From contig DDVS01000001.1 in the NCBI GenBank assembly GCA_002345565.1, forward strand, positions 676,712-740,711: a DNA stretch of 64,000 bases. Reading direction: 5' to 3'. The DNA comes from Flavobacteriales bacterium UBA2306 (GTDB lineage Bacteria > Bacteroidota > Bacteroidia > Flavobacteriales > Weeksellaceae). The notes beneath the pieces are model-generated. The model had not been told where the DNA came from. It did not search any database and saw nothing but the letters and a program-made list of their open reading frames with translations. The translations under genes were made by a program, and so were the position numbers. Below are positions 43,668 through 53,016 of the stretch, piece after piece; position 1 is the first letter of the stretch, and the number at the start of each line of letters is the position of its first letter.

Positions 43668-44438
43668 TTATTCAAATTCTTTTGAAACACCCAATCCAAA
43701 CAATGCAAAATCGTAAACCGCAGGGTCATCAGCATTATATTTTCTAAGAATCAAATCCAATTCTTCTACAGCTTTCCAATCGTTTTGTTTTCTAGTAAGA
43801 ATTCCTAATTTTCTGGAAATATTGGCTGTGTGAACATCCAAAGGAACCGATAAAAACTTCTGATCGATCTTTTCCCAAATTCCAAAATCAACGCCTTTTT
43901 TATCTTTACGAACCATCCAACGCAAAAACATAATCAATCGTTTGGAAGCGGAATTTTTATAGGGCGAACTCACGTGTTTTTGTCCACGATGTTTTTCGCA
44001 AATGAAATGATTTCTAAAACGCTCAATCGAATGAGAAAAATTGATTTCGTTGTCATGGATTAGAAATACATCTTCCAAACTTTCAAACTGAGTGTAAATT
44101 CGGCGAAAATTTTTTAGAAAGAAAATAAAATCTTCGTGATTGAATGTTCTGTGAATGGCTTTTTGTGGAATGCTATTTAAATCAGAATCTGTGAAATTCG
44201 TTACAAAATCATACGGTGAATTCCCCATTAATTCCATCATTTTATTGGCATCATTGATAATTGATTTGCGGTTTCCCCAAGCAATGCTTGCAGACAAAAA
44301 TCCGGCAATCTCAATGTCTTGTTTCAAAGAAAAACGATGCGGAATCTGAATTGGGTCATCGGTAATAAAGTCTGGAGAATTATAGAGTTCTGCTTTTTCA
44401 TTTAGCAAATCGGAGATGTCTTTTTCTTTCAAAATCAT
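43668..44438 (-). CDS. TIGR02757/DUF2400-family protein
   Basis: 256 aa with no signal peptide. Conserved blocks: DPIQIPHRFSLKQDIEIAGFLSASIAWGNRKSIINDAN, MELMGNSPYDFV, RTFNHEDFIFFLKNFRRIY, SSPYKNSASKRLIMFLRWMVRKDKKGVDFGIW and LSVPLDVHTANISRKLGIL. The family is helical with a distant likeness to helix-hairpin-helix DNA glycosylases, and its function is unknown. Single gene. Confidence 0.85.
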   Translation of the reverse strand: MILKEKDISDLLNEKAELYNSPDFITDDPIQIPHRFSLKQDIEIAGFLSASIAWGNRKSIINDANKMMELMGNSPYDFVTNFTDSDLNSIPQKAIHRTFNHEDFIFFLKNFRRIYTQFESLEDVFLIHDNEINFSHSIERFRNHFICEKHRGQKHVSSPYKNSASKRLIMFLRWMVRKDKKGVDFGIWEKIDQKFLSVPLDVHTANISRKLGILTRKQNDWKAVEELDLILRKYNADDPAVYDFALFGLGVSKEFE

Positions 44439-44545
44439 TGTTCAAAAATACGAATTGTTTTTATCGCCAAAGCGCAAGAATTTAATCATAGAAAAGTAAA
44501 AAGTCGCAAAGTTCTTATTGAAAACAATTGCGACTTAAATTTTAT

Positions 44546-44642
44546 AAACCACATAGAAACATAGTTTTTGTACGCCCAATTTAAAATAGTTTCAATTCTA
44601 TTTTAATTTAAAAAAGATTAATTTCTATGTGTCTATGTGGTT
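44546..44642. repeat. Intergenic element with inverted ends, AACCACATAGAAACATAG variant
   Basis: AACCACATAGAAACATAG (44547-44564) and CTATGTGTCTATGTGGTT (44625-44642) are inverted with one mismatch and enclose 60 nt of AT-rich sequence. An additional hairpin, AAGTCGCAA/TTGCGACTT, lies just before it (44499-44536). Confidence 0.8.
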
Positions 44643-44661
44643 AGATTACTTTATTTAAAAA

Positions 44662-46308
44662 CTATCTCCCAATGACTTCCGTAATTGGTTTTCCGATTGC
44701 TCCACTTGGAAATTCGATATGAAGTAGAGCGGAGATTGTTGGAGCAATGTCCGTCATATAATAATCGCCGTTGCTCTCGCCGTGTTTGATTCCCCAACCC
44801 ATAAAAATCAACGGAATATGAGAATCGTAAGAATTCCAAACGCTGTGCGTGGTTCCTTTTTTGGCGTAACTTGGTAACATCCCATCGTGAGAAACGATTT
44901 GAATATCCCCACTTCTCTGCCAGTTGTAACCATTAATGGCTCTGGATTTTATTGGTTCTGGAATCGCTGATGAACCAATCTTTTTCAAATCTACGGCGTA
45001 CAAAACTCTTGGGTCTTTGTTCAGATTATCGACGATGGTTGTTTTGATGGCTTCTTCATCCAGATTTTTTTCTTTAATCAAACTTTGATTCAGGTAGATT
45101 TGATAATTATCGATTCCGAGAATCAATTTGGAATTGGCATATTTTTTCTCCAATTCAGCACCAAGATTTTTCTCCATATCTTCGTCAAAGAAACCGCCTA
45201 AGATTTTATTGGCTTTCAAAAAGCCTTCTGCATTGGCACCACCGTGGTCCGCAGACAAGAAAATCAAATAATTGTTCTTCCCAACTTTCTCATCCAGCAT
45301 TTTAAAAAAGGCTGCCAAATCTCTGTCTAGTCTGATGTAAGTATCTTCCACCTCAATAGAGTTGGGTCCGTAAGAATGTCCTACATAATCTGTTGATGCC
45401 AAATTAATTGCAAGAAAATCTGTTTCAGTTCCTTTTCCTAAGGCATAATTGTCTAAAGCCGATTCAGCAAATTTCAATGTCAAAGTATTTCCGAAAGGTG
45501 TTGTTCTGATGACGCCTTTTTTTGTGACATAATCAGACAATAGATTTTTGTAAGGAAAAACAGGTTGTTTTGCCGTTCCTACAGGATATTCCCATTCTAC
45601 ATTATCAGCCGTACTTTCCGTATATTCATTGATTGGCAACGCTGTTTCCCAGCCGTTTACCAACAATTTTTCTGGAACTTTCTGGTCATTGAAATCTTTC
45701 ACCCATTTTGGCAGGTCATTCATGTAATAAGAACTCGTGATGAAGTTTCCGGATGAATCATCAAACCAAAACGCACCAGTCGGATTGTGACCAGCAGGCA
45801 GAATAGAAGCGCGGTCTTTCAAAGAAACGCCCACCACTTTTGATTTGAAATTACTTGCAATTCTTAATTGGTCTGTAACGGTTGTTGACCAAAGATTTTT
45901 TGGAGAATGACTTCCGTTTTTTTTGTTATCCGTTCCAACTGGGTTTACGCTGTCGTCGGCCGTACAATAAACATTTTTTCCGGTTTCTTTGTCCGTCCAG
46001 TCATTTCCAGCAATCCCATGAATGGAAGGCACTGAACCTGTGTAAATAGAAGTATGCCCAATCGCTGTAACTGTAGGTATGTAAGGAATATGGACATTAT
46101 TGAGAGAATAACCTTCGCCCAAAAGTCTCTGAAATCCGCCTTTACCAAACTTCTTCTCAAAGCGGTAAAGATAATCCCAACGCATTTGGTCTACAACTAA
46201 TCCTACAACTAATTTTGGTCTTTCTCCTGAATTTAATTTTGTTTTCTGCGCATTTACATTTCCAAATGTAGCCACGGCTAAAACGAAAATCTGAATTTTT
46301 CTGAACAT
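44662..46308 (-). CDS. PafA-like alkaline phosphatase / phosphodiesterase-superfamily protein
   Basis: 548 aa from the ATG at 46308, where the signal peptide begins (MFRKIQIFVLAVATFGNVNAQ); an in-frame ATG at 46347 adds 13 residues. Two-zinc alkaline phosphatase fold: VVGLVVDQMRWDYLYR (metal Asp), YIPTVTAIGHTSIYTGSVPS with the nucleophilic Thr, STDYVGHSYGP (metal Asp and His), LIFLSADHGGANAEG (Asp-His), and GTTHSVWNSYDSHIPLIFMG (His). It matches the length and order of flavobacterial PafA, a periplasmic phosphomonoesterase that works regardless of phosphate supply. No Pho-type regulator nearby. Confidence 0.92.
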   Translation of the reverse strand: MFRKIQIFVLAVATFGNVNAQKTKLNSGERPKLVVGLVVDQMRWDYLYRFEKKFGKGGFQRLLGEGYSLNNVHIPYIPTVTAIGHTSIYTGSVPSIHGIAGNDWTDKETGKNVYCTADDSVNPVGTDNKKNGSHSPKNLWSTTVTDQLRIASNFKSKVVGVSLKDRASILPAGHNPTGAFWFDDSSGNFITSSYYMNDLPKWVKDFNDQKVPEKLLVNGWETALPINEYTESTADNVEWEYPVGTAKQPVFPYKNLLSDYVTKKGVIRTTPFGNTLTLKFAESALDNYALGKGTETDFLAINLASTDYVGHSYGPNSIEVEDTYIRLDRDLAAFFKMLDEKVGKNNYLIFLSADHGGANAEGFLKANKILGGFFDEDMEKNLGAELEKKYANSKLILGIDNYQIYLNQSLIKEKNLDEEAIKTTIVDNLNKDPRVLYAVDLKKIGSSAIPEPIKSRAINGYNWQRSGDIQIVSHDGMLPSYAKKGTTHSVWNSYDSHIPLIFMGWGIKHGESNGDYYMTDIAPTISALLHIEFPSGAIGKPITEVIGR

Positions 46309-46395
46309 TGAATCACTTTTTATTGAGTCCAAATTTACGGCTTTCAAAACTTTTGGGATGTGAAATTTTCATTAAAGTTTATTTCAAGATTTAAT

Positions 46396-46668
46396 ATGAA
46401 AGTACAAAGGAAGTTGATTCCGCTCTGTTTGATTCTTTTGGCAACCGAAATGGGAATTGAAATCCTAAACGAAGAACAATACGGCGAATTGCAAACACTT
46501 GGGCAATTTGATTTGAAAACATCCAGCTGGATTAAAACACTTTACGATATTAGAAAATTAGGTGGTGCAATTTTCTGCGATAGACGTTATAACACTGTTT
46601 TTCTTTATCATAATGGTGCAGAATCCTATTATGCTGCAAGAGGTTTTAGAGGCGTTTTGAGGTTTTAG
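46396..46668 (+). pseudogene. C-terminal remnant of a DUF4256-family gene
   Basis: 90 aa from the ATG at 46396. From about residue 17 (EMGIEILNEEQYGELQTLGQFDLKTSSWIKT through YHNGAESYYAARGFRGVL) it matches the end of the DUF4256 family, whose members are, from memory, about 180-190 aa. The upstream half is absent. In the overlapping frame just upstream, residues like DSALFDSFGN resemble the preceding part of the family, which points to a frameshift plus deletion. Expression and function are doubtful. Confidence 0.65.
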
Positions 46669-46670
46669 TT

Positions 46671-47051
46671 TTAATTACAATCTTTGCAAACGCCTGTCAA
46701 AATACAATTTACGCCTTCCACAGAATAACCTTTTTCCAAAGAAAACTGAACTTCAACAGGTAAACATTCTATTGTTTCGCATCTTGTACATCTGAAATGA
46801 AAATGATGATCTGCCAGTTTTTTTTCGTCACATTTAATGCAAACTGCAAAATATTGTTTCCCGTCCTCGGCAACAATTCTATGAAGAATTCCGTCTTCAC
46901 AAAAACGATTGAGAACACGGTAAACTGTAGCTCTATCCATATTGACAGATACTTTTTTCATAATAGCATCCTGGCTCATCGCTTTTTTGGAATCTGCCAA
47001 AACATTGAGAACAGCATCTTTTGTAGGTGTATTTCTTCGGGTCATCTTCAT
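46671..47051 (-). CDS. Fur/Zur-family transcriptional regulator
   Basis: 126 aa. Winged-helix domain (10-75: TPTKDAVLNVLADSKKAMSQDAIMKKV, MDRATVYRVLNRFCEDGI) and a C-terminal dimerisation domain with ADHHFHFRCTRCETIECLP. Two Cys pairs (CTRC and CKDC) form the structural zinc site. The HHxHxRC pattern is found in both Fur and Zur, so the metal sensed is not decided. It is divergent, by about 90 nt, from the thioredoxin-reductase-like gene, which may be a target. Confidence 0.9.
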   Translation of the reverse strand: MKMTRRNTPTKDAVLNVLADSKKAMSQDAIMKKVSVNMDRATVYRVLNRFCEDGILHRIVAEDGKQYFAVCIKCDEKKLADHHFHFRCTRCETIECLPVEVQFSLEKGYSVEGVNCILTGVCKDCN

Positions 47052-47142
47052 TAATGCGATTATGTTGCAATAATAAAAATTTATTCTAACTTTGGCAAAT
47101 ATTTAAAAGAAAAAATCATTTACTTAAACTTAAATCAAGAAT

Positions 47143-48048
47143 ATGAACAAGACAGAATACGAAGTTATCATCATCGGCGGAAGTTATGCCGGACTTTCAG
47201 CAGCAATGGCTTTAGGAAGATCTTTGAGAACAACTTTAATTATAGACAGCGGAAAACCCTGCAACGCGCAAACACCACATTCACACAATTTTTTGACACA
47301 AGACGGGAAAACGCCGAGAGAAATATCTGAATTAGCGAAGAAACAGGTTTTAGAATATAAAACAGTAGAATTTCATCAGGGAAAAGCAATCGATGCGAAA
47401 AAAACTGCAAAAAATTTTGAAATTATCACAGAAAATGGCGAAAAATTTAATTCAAAAAAATTAATTATTGCCACAGGAATCATTGATGATGTTCCTGACA
47501 TTAAGGGTTTCAAGGAATCTTGGGGAATTTCGCTGATTCATTGTCCATATTGCCACGGCTACGAATATAAAGGTAAAAAGACGGCGATAATTGCCAATGG
47601 AGACAAAGCTTTTCACCTCGCTCCGCTGGTTAAAAACCTTACTGAAAATGTCACAATTCTCACCAGAGGAAAAGCTGAATTTACCGATGAACAAAAAGAA
47701 AAATTAGAAAAACATGATATCAACATCATCGAAACAGAAATTTCTGAATTGAAACATCAAAACGGAATGGTAAAAAGCATCGAGTTTATAGACGGAAAAA
47801 AAATTGAGTTTGAAGCTGTTTACGGCGTTTTTCCATATAGACCACATTCGGAGATTCCGCAGATTTTGGCTTGTGAGTTTACTGAAATGGGACACGTCAA
47901 AACAGATCAATTTCATAAGACTAATATTCCTGGAATGTTTGCTTGTGGAGATAACTCGTCTATGATGCGTTCTGTTGCCCATGCTGTTTATACAGGAAAT
48001 CTTACCGGAGCAATGGTAAATATGGAATTAACGAACGAAAATTTCTAG
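47143..48048 (+). CDS. Thioredoxin-reductase-like FAD/NAD(P) oxidoreductase
   Basis: 301 aa. FAD site VIIIGGSYAGLSAAMALGRS (variant GGSYAG of GxGxxG), redox pair CPYC in SLIHCPYCHGYEYKG, and C-terminal FAD block GMFACGDNSSMMRSVAHAVYTGNLTGA. The NAD(P)-binding middle domain has an unusual AIIANGDKAFHLAPLV in place of a GxGxxA site. It is a second, distant relative of the true trxB at 51871 and lacks its CATC. The electron acceptor is unknown. Divergent from the Fur-type gene. Confidence 0.87.
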   Translation: MNKTEYEVIIIGGSYAGLSAAMALGRSLRTTLIIDSGKPCNAQTPHSHNFLTQDGKTPREISELAKKQVLEYKTVEFHQGKAIDAKKTAKNFEIITENGEKFNSKKLIIATGIIDDVPDIKGFKESWGISLIHCPYCHGYEYKGKKTAIIANGDKAFHLAPLVKNLTENVTILTRGKAEFTDEQKEKLEKHDINIIETEISELKHQNGMVKSIEFIDGKKIEFEAVYGVFPYRPHSEIPQILACEFTEMGHVKTDQFHKTNIPGMFACGDNSSMMRSVAHAVYTGNLTGAMVNMELTNENF

Positions 48049-48156
48049 CATAAAAAGTTTCACTTTCGGATTTTAATTAATGTAAGATTTTTGTTTAACA
48101 TGCATTAGAAGCTAAATTCTTGTATCCAATTATTTTATATTTTTGTGGTATTAGTT

Positions 48157-48858
48157 ATGAAAAAAATTATTCTGATAGAAGATGAATCTGCTGTTGTTTC
48201 CTTTATTAAAAAAGGATTGCAGGAACTCAATTATGAGATTTCTGTAGCTTTTGATGGTAAAACTGGAATAAAATTAGTGGAAGATAGCAGTTTTGATATG
48301 GTGATTCTGGATATTATGTTGCCAGACATCAATGGTCTTGAAGTCTGCAAAGAAATAAGAAAAAAAAACAAAACCATTCCCATCTTGTTTCTCACCGCCT
48401 TAGACTCTTCAGAAAATATCGTACTTGGCCTGGAAAGTGGCGGTGATGATTATCTTGTAAAACCTTTTAAATTTATTGAGCTGGTAGCTAGAATAAAATC
48501 TCTTCTGCGGAGAAGCGGACATCACACGGGCACAGAATCTATAGAAATTGATAATGAACATATCTATCAATTTTCTGACTTACAGTTAAATGACTATACC
48601 AAAAAAGTGAACCGCGGAGGTTTAGAAATTTCTCTGACTTCTACAGAATATAAGCTTCTACTCTATTTTCTTAATAATCCGGAAAAAGTGATCTCCAGAG
48701 CAGAAATTCTAGAAGCCGTTTGGGGTGTTAATTATGAATTAGGAACTAATGTAGTAGATGTTTATGTCAATTATCTCAGAAAAAAACTGGATACCGCGGA
48801 TGAAGAGAAATTGATTCATACCGTCATAGGAATGGGTTATGTTCTGAAAAAATCTTAA
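48157..48858 (+). CDS. OmpR/PhoB-family response regulator
   Basis: 233 aa from the ATG at 48157. Receiver domain (1-118) with acidic pair EDE, phospho-Asp in DMVILDIMLPDINGLEV, and the FLTAL and KPFKFIEL switch residues. Winged-helix effector domain (about 140-232) with ISLTSTEYKLLLYFLNNPEKVISRAEILEAVWG and VDVYVNYLRKKLD. A -7 like TATTTTTG lies at 48138-48145, 11 nt before the ATG. The histidine kinase gene starts 4 nt after its stop. Confidence 0.95.
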   Translation: MKKIILIEDESAVVSFIKKGLQELNYEISVAFDGKTGIKLVEDSSFDMVILDIMLPDINGLEVCKEIRKKNKTIPILFLTALDSSENIVLGLESGGDDYLVKPFKFIELVARIKSLLRRSGHHTGTESIEIDNEHIYQFSDLQLNDYTKKVNRGGLEISLTSTEYKLLLYFLNNPEKVISRAEILEAVWGVNYELGTNVVDVYVNYLRKKLDTADEEKLIHTVIGMGYVLKKS

Positions 48859-48862
48859 TCCT

Positions 48863-50254
48863 ATGCTGAAGAAAATTAATACCAACCAAACCAAAACCAT
48901 GCTTCTGCTGATGCTGGTTTTTTCGGTAATCATTCTGCTGTTTAGCGGGTTGGTGTATTTTTCTATTGTTAATTTTTCTCATCAGCGTTTTTATGAATTA
49001 CTAAAAATCCGTACCACAACCATAGTCCAAATAGAAAAAGGAAAAGACCACCTGGATATTCCGGAAAATCATATCCTCAACAGCCTTAACGATGAAGAAC
49101 TTCCCATGGAAAAGGATTATGTATTTGCAGTACCTACCGATTCTAACTTTACCCAAATCTCCAAGGAAGTCCACATCCCGGATTATTTTTTCAAAAATAT
49201 TATAAGAAAAGGCGAAGCCAATTATAATGACAAAGAGTTCTACTATATTGGTCAATCCTTCAAATCCAATAACAAAGAATATATTGCGATAGCCTCCGCA
49301 AAAAACCATTATATGATTTATTATCTGGGATATTTGAAAAGAACACTAATAACTTGTATGATTTTATCACTGTTTTTTTCGATGATTTTTTCCTTTTATC
49401 TTTCTAAAACTTTATTCAGACCCATTCTCAAAATCACTGGAAAAGTAAAAGAAATAAGCTCGGAGAATCTGCATCTAAGACTGGAAGCCCAACCCGGCAA
49501 TACAGAGCTCAACGAATTAATAGACACTTTCAATGATATGCTCAACAGGATTGAAACTTCCTTCGAAACGCAAAATCACCTGATCGGGAATGTTTCTCAT
49601 GAACTTAGAACTCCTCTCACCTCCATTATGGGAGAGGCAGATGTTGCGCTATCCATCAACAGAACGGAAGAACGTTACCGCGAAACCTTGCATATTATAT
49701 TAAACGAAGCAGAAAAACTAGATCGTAAAATCAAAGCCTTGTTAATGATTGCCCAAACAGGTTTTGATGGAAAAAGCCAGAAAATGGAAAAAGTGAGAAT
49801 GGATCAGCTTCTTTGGGATGTGATAGATACTGCCAAACGTATCAATTCTAAAAACAATGTTTACATGGACACCAGTATGCTCCCGGATAATCCTAAAAAG
49901 CTAAAAGTTTTTGGCAACGATCAACTTCTTCACCTTGCGATGGCAAACATTATCAACAACGGCTGCAAATACTCTAACTTCCAACAGGTTAAAGTTTCTC
50001 TAGGCGCTACAAACACGCACGTGTACATCATCATAAAAGACAATGGAATTGGTATTCCGGGTTCTGAAATGGATAAAATCTACGATCCCTTTTTCCGGGC
50101 TTCTAACACCAAAAATTATGAAGGTTATGGTATCGGATTGCCTCTTGCAAGAAATATCATTCGCATGCACAATGGTGAATTATTGGTGAATTCTAAAGAA
50201 AACGTGGGGACTACCGTACAGATTCGGTTTCCTGTTTTTATCCCTTCCGAATAG
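48863..50254 (+). CDS. Sensor histidine kinase
   Basis: 463 aa. Two membrane segments (about 12-34 and 155-177) flank a periplasmic sensor of about 115 residues. Then come HAMP (LFRPILKITGKVKEISSENLHLRL, about 180-232), HisKA with HELRTPLTSIMGEADVAL (phospho-His about 245), and HATPase with IINNGCKYSN (N box), DNGIGIPGSEMD (G1) and GYGIGLPLARNIIRMHNG (G2). Cognate to the response regulator directly upstream. No recognisable sensor fold, so the signal is unknown. Confidence 0.94.
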   Translation: MLKKINTNQTKTMLLLMLVFSVIILLFSGLVYFSIVNFSHQRFYELLKIRTTTIVQIEKGKDHLDIPENHILNSLNDEELPMEKDYVFAVPTDSNFTQISKEVHIPDYFFKNIIRKGEANYNDKEFYYIGQSFKSNNKEYIAIASAKNHYMIYYLGYLKRTLITCMILSLFFSMIFSFYLSKTLFRPILKITGKVKEISSENLHLRLEAQPGNTELNELIDTFNDMLNRIETSFETQNHLIGNVSHELRTPLTSIMGEADVALSINRTEERYRETLHIILNEAEKLDRKIKALLMIAQTGFDGKSQKMEKVRMDQLLWDVIDTAKRINSKNNVYMDTSMLPDNPKKLKVFGNDQLLHLAMANIINNGCKYSNFQQVKVSLGATNTHVYIIIKDNGIGIPGSEMDKIYDPFFRASNTKNYEGYGIGLPLARNIIRMHNGELLVNSKENVGTTVQIRFPVFIPSE

Positions 50255-50265
50255 GAATTTATGTA

Positions 50266-50303
50266 TTTTAATCCTATTCTAATGTTTTTAATTACATTCT
50301 AAT
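50266..50303 (+). promoter_or_regulatory. Phased TTyTAAT direct repeats, possible response-regulator site
   Basis: TTTTAAT, TTCTAAT, TTTTAAT and TTCTAAT start at 50266, 50277, 50286 and 50297, so they are spaced 11, 9 and 11 nt. The first and last continue as TAATCCTATTC, 31 bp apart. They end 33 nt before a TAGTTTTG -7 box (50336-50343). Confidence 0.45.
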
Positions 50304-50380
50304 CCTATTCCCAATCTTTTCTAACAAGGTCATAATAGTTTTGTATTATCAAATTACAAAATCACAAAATTCTCAGAATT

Positions 50381-50872
50381 ATGACCAAAACTATTTTAAT
50401 TGCGACCGATTTTTCACTGGAATCTCTGGACATTTTAAAAAAAGTCCTGAAAAAGAAAAACGACTCTGGAGATACGCATCAATACAACATTTTGCTTGTT
50501 TCTGGATATGAGATGAATGATTCTATCAGAGATCTTCTCTTTTCAACAAAAAATACAGTCTTTAATAAAATAAGATCTGCAGAATTTTGCGATGCTTACA
50601 GCATTATCAAGAATAAATATCCCACATTGGTTAATAAAATTATCTGTGATATTTTTTCTGGCAGCTTCCAGAGAACCTTCAACCATTATATGGATGCGAA
50701 ACAAATTGATGAAGCTTATTACGCAACTGCCGGGAGCAAAAATCTGCATAAAAATCAGTTTGAAATTACCAATTTCCTGAAAAACAGCCCATACATTAAG
50801 GCACAGGAAATCATTCTTGAAACGGTAGATTTTATCCCGGAAAAAGGAAGATTAGCGCAAGTGTTCTTGTAA
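50381..50872 (+). CDS. Universal-stress-protein-like protein
   Basis: 163 aa. The start TILIATDFSLESLDILKKVLKK matches the first strand and helix of UspA-type folds, and ILLVSGYEMNDSIRDLL fits strand two. The C-terminal half lacks the usual GxxGxxxxxxxxGS nucleotide loop, so ATP binding is unlikely. No closer family is recognised. It follows the two-component genes by 126 nt with its own promoter-like box (TAGTTTTG) and may be a target of that system. Confidence 0.6.
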   Translation: MTKTILIATDFSLESLDILKKVLKKKNDSGDTHQYNILLVSGYEMNDSIRDLLFSTKNTVFNKIRSAEFCDAYSIIKNKYPTLVNKIICDIFSGSFQRTFNHYMDAKQIDEAYYATAGSKNLHKNQFEITNFLKNSPYIKAQEIILETVDFIPEKGRLAQVFL

Positions 50873-50913
50873 AAAACCAATCTATTAAATCCAATAATAA
50901 AAAACCAATTAAA

Positions 50914-51768
50914 ATGTTAAGAAATTATAGTAACAGCAGAACGTTGGGAGACAACATCAGACTGGGGACGCTGACTGCATTCACCGCAGGAACTATAAAT
51001 ATAGCATCTCTATTGATATTTCTGTCCTTTACATCCAACGTCACAGGACATTATGCGATATTTGCCGCAGAAATCAGCAAAGGAAACTGGACTCAGGTTA
51101 CGGTGGTTGGCGCATGGATTTTTCTTTTTTTCTTTGGTGGATTTGTAGCGAATTTAAGTGTGATTAACTTTAATAAAAGTAAATATTTCGCTCATGCATT
51201 TCCATTGATATTAGAAATTCTGTGCCTGTTGACAGTGGGGATATACGGACAATTTTTTTATCAAAAAACTTTAGGCGAAACCGAAGCTCTAGTCGCATTG
51301 ATGCTTTTTGCAACGGGTTTACAAAATGGTTTAACAGCGAGTATCTCCAACTTCTCTGTAAAAACAACTCACTTAACAGGTACAACAACCGATTTGGGAA
51401 TATTGTTCTCTATGTTTACACAGAAAGAATTCAGAAAAAGCCCAGAATTGATTGCCAGAGCAAAACTATTGATGAGCATTATGTTGGCGTATGTTTTAGG
51501 AGCGGTATTTTCTGGATTGACTTACTACAAGTTAGAATTCAGAGTCTTCTATGTAATATGTATTTGTTTGATGATTGTGATAAGTTATGATGCTTACAAA
51601 ATCAACATAAGACACTTCAAAACCGATTATAGATATTACAAGATATATCAAAAATCAACATTACTTGCTTTTTTGTATTATAAGCTATTTCACAAAAGAA
51701 AAAAGAAAAAAATTAAGCCAGCAAATAACCCAAGACCTCAAACCAAACTTGCGTTTGGAGAAAAATAG
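50914..51768 (+). CDS. YoaK/DUF1275-family membrane protein
   Basis: 284 aa. Six to seven membrane segments. LTAFTAGTINIASLLIFLSFTSNVTGHYAIFAAEISKGNW and ATGLQNGLTASISNFSVKTTHLTGTTTDLGILFS are the duplicated DUF1275 core. A basic C-terminal tail (HKRKKKKIKPANNPRPQTK) is cytoplasmic. Function unknown. It lies 41 nt after the USP-like gene and probably shares its transcript. Confidence 0.88.
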   Translation: MLRNYSNSRTLGDNIRLGTLTAFTAGTINIASLLIFLSFTSNVTGHYAIFAAEISKGNWTQVTVVGAWIFLFFFGGFVANLSVINFNKSKYFAHAFPLILEILCLLTVGIYGQFFYQKTLGETEALVALMLFATGLQNGLTASISNFSVKTTHLTGTTTDLGILFSMFTQKEFRKSPELIARAKLLMSIMLAYVLGAVFSGLTYYKLEFRVFYVICICLMIVISYDAYKINIRHFKTDYRYYKIYQKSTLLAFLYYKLFHKRKKKKIKPANNPRPQTKLAFGEK

Positions 51769-51813
51769 AAACACAATTCAATATATTTCAATTTTTTGTA
51801 ATAGTTCTTTATT

Positions 51814-51848
51814 AAAAAACCGCTTTAGAAATTCTAAAGCGGTTTTGA
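51814..51848. terminator. Bidirectional terminator, YoaK gene and trxB
   Basis: AAAACCGCTTTAGAA and TTCTAAAGCGGTTTT are perfectly inverted, flanked by A and T runs, between convergent genes. Confidence 0.92.
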
Positions 51849-51870
51849 TTTTATAATATTGAGTTTACAA

Positions 51871-52839
51871 TTATTGCTCAACCCAAGTATGATTTTCTCC
51901 AGCTAATTCACCAAGATATTTTTCCGCATCCATTGCCGCCATACAACCGCTTCCAGCCGCTGTAATCGCCTGTCTATAATGATGATCCTGAACATCTCCT
52001 GCAGCAAAAACACCTGGAAGATTGGTTCTTGCAGATTTTCCTTCTGTGATGATATATCCATTCTCATCAAGGTCAACTTGACCTTTAAAAAGATCTGTAT
52101 TTGGTTTGTGACCAATCGCAATGAAAATACCGTGAACATCTATTGTAGAAACCTCATCTGTTAAATTATTAACAACCTTTGCTCTTTCTACCAAAGCGTT
52201 TTCACCTTCGATTCCGATTAATTCGTGGTTGTATTTAACTTCAATATTTGGCGTGCTTAGAACTCTGTCCACCATCACTTTTGAAGCACGGAAGTGGTCT
52301 TTTCTAACTAACAAAGTTACTTTATTACAAATTTTAGAAAGATAAGTTGCTTCTTCTGCGGCTGTATCTCCAGCTCCAACTACGATAACATCTTTTCCTC
52401 TGTAGAAAAAACCATCACAAGTGGCGCAAGCAGAAACTCCTCCACCTGCATATTTTTTCTCATCTGCTAAACCAAGATATTTTGCAGCTGCTCCTGTTGA
52501 AATGATGACACTTTTCGCCAAAATCTCACGAGAACCTGTACTTAGTTTATGAATCCCACCTCTTTCTTTGGAAAACTCAACTTTGGAAATCATCTCGTAA
52601 TGAACTTTAGTTTCAAAACGTTCCGCTTGTTTTTGAAGTTGAAGCATCATTTCTGGTCCTGTGATTCCGTCCGGATAACCTGGGAAATTTTCTACTTCTG
52701 TAGTTGTTGTCAATTGTCCGCCTGGTTCCAATCCTGTGAAAAGTTCCGGTTTCAGGCTTGCTCTGGCTGCATAAATTGCTGCTGTAAAACCAGCTGGTCC
52801 AGAACCTACAATGACACAATCTAAAATATTGTTTTCCAT
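51871..52839 (-). CDS. trxB: Thioredoxin-disulfide reductase
   Basis: 322 aa. Reduces thioredoxin with NADPH. FAD site VIVGSGPAGFTAAIYAARA, redox CATC in GVSACATCDGFFYRG, NADPH site VVGAGDTAAEEATYL, and C-terminal GVFAAGDVQDHHYRQAITAAGSGCMAAMDAEKYL. Complete and canonical. A -7 like TATATTTG lies on the complement of 52910-52917, 70 nt upstream. Single gene. Confidence 0.96.
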   Translation of the reverse strand: MENNILDCVIVGSGPAGFTAAIYAARASLKPELFTGLEPGGQLTTTTEVENFPGYPDGITGPEMMLQLQKQAERFETKVHYEMISKVEFSKERGGIHKLSTGSREILAKSVIISTGAAAKYLGLADEKKYAGGGVSACATCDGFFYRGKDVIVVGAGDTAAEEATYLSKICNKVTLLVRKDHFRASKVMVDRVLSTPNIEVKYNHELIGIEGENALVERAKVVNNLTDEVSTIDVHGIFIAIGHKPNTDLFKGQVDLDENGYIITEGKSARTNLPGVFAAGDVQDHHYRQAITAAGSGCMAAMDAEKYLGELAGENHTWVEQ

Positions 52840-53016
52840 TTTTATTATTGAATTATTTTATTTTTAAGGATATAAATTGGTTCAAATTTCTTGTCGAAAT
52901 TGGAGTTTTCAAATATAATTTCTTTGATTAAAAAATCGGGTACAAATTTCGGGAATTAATTATTCAAATCCTATCTAAAACATCAATGTGATTTATTAGA
53001 CTATTGAATAATAGAA

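Noticed and set aside
47143..48048. Second trxB
   Set aside because: The redox motif is CPYC in HCPYCHG, and the NAD(P) site differs from that of true TrxB. The canonical trxB is at 51871.
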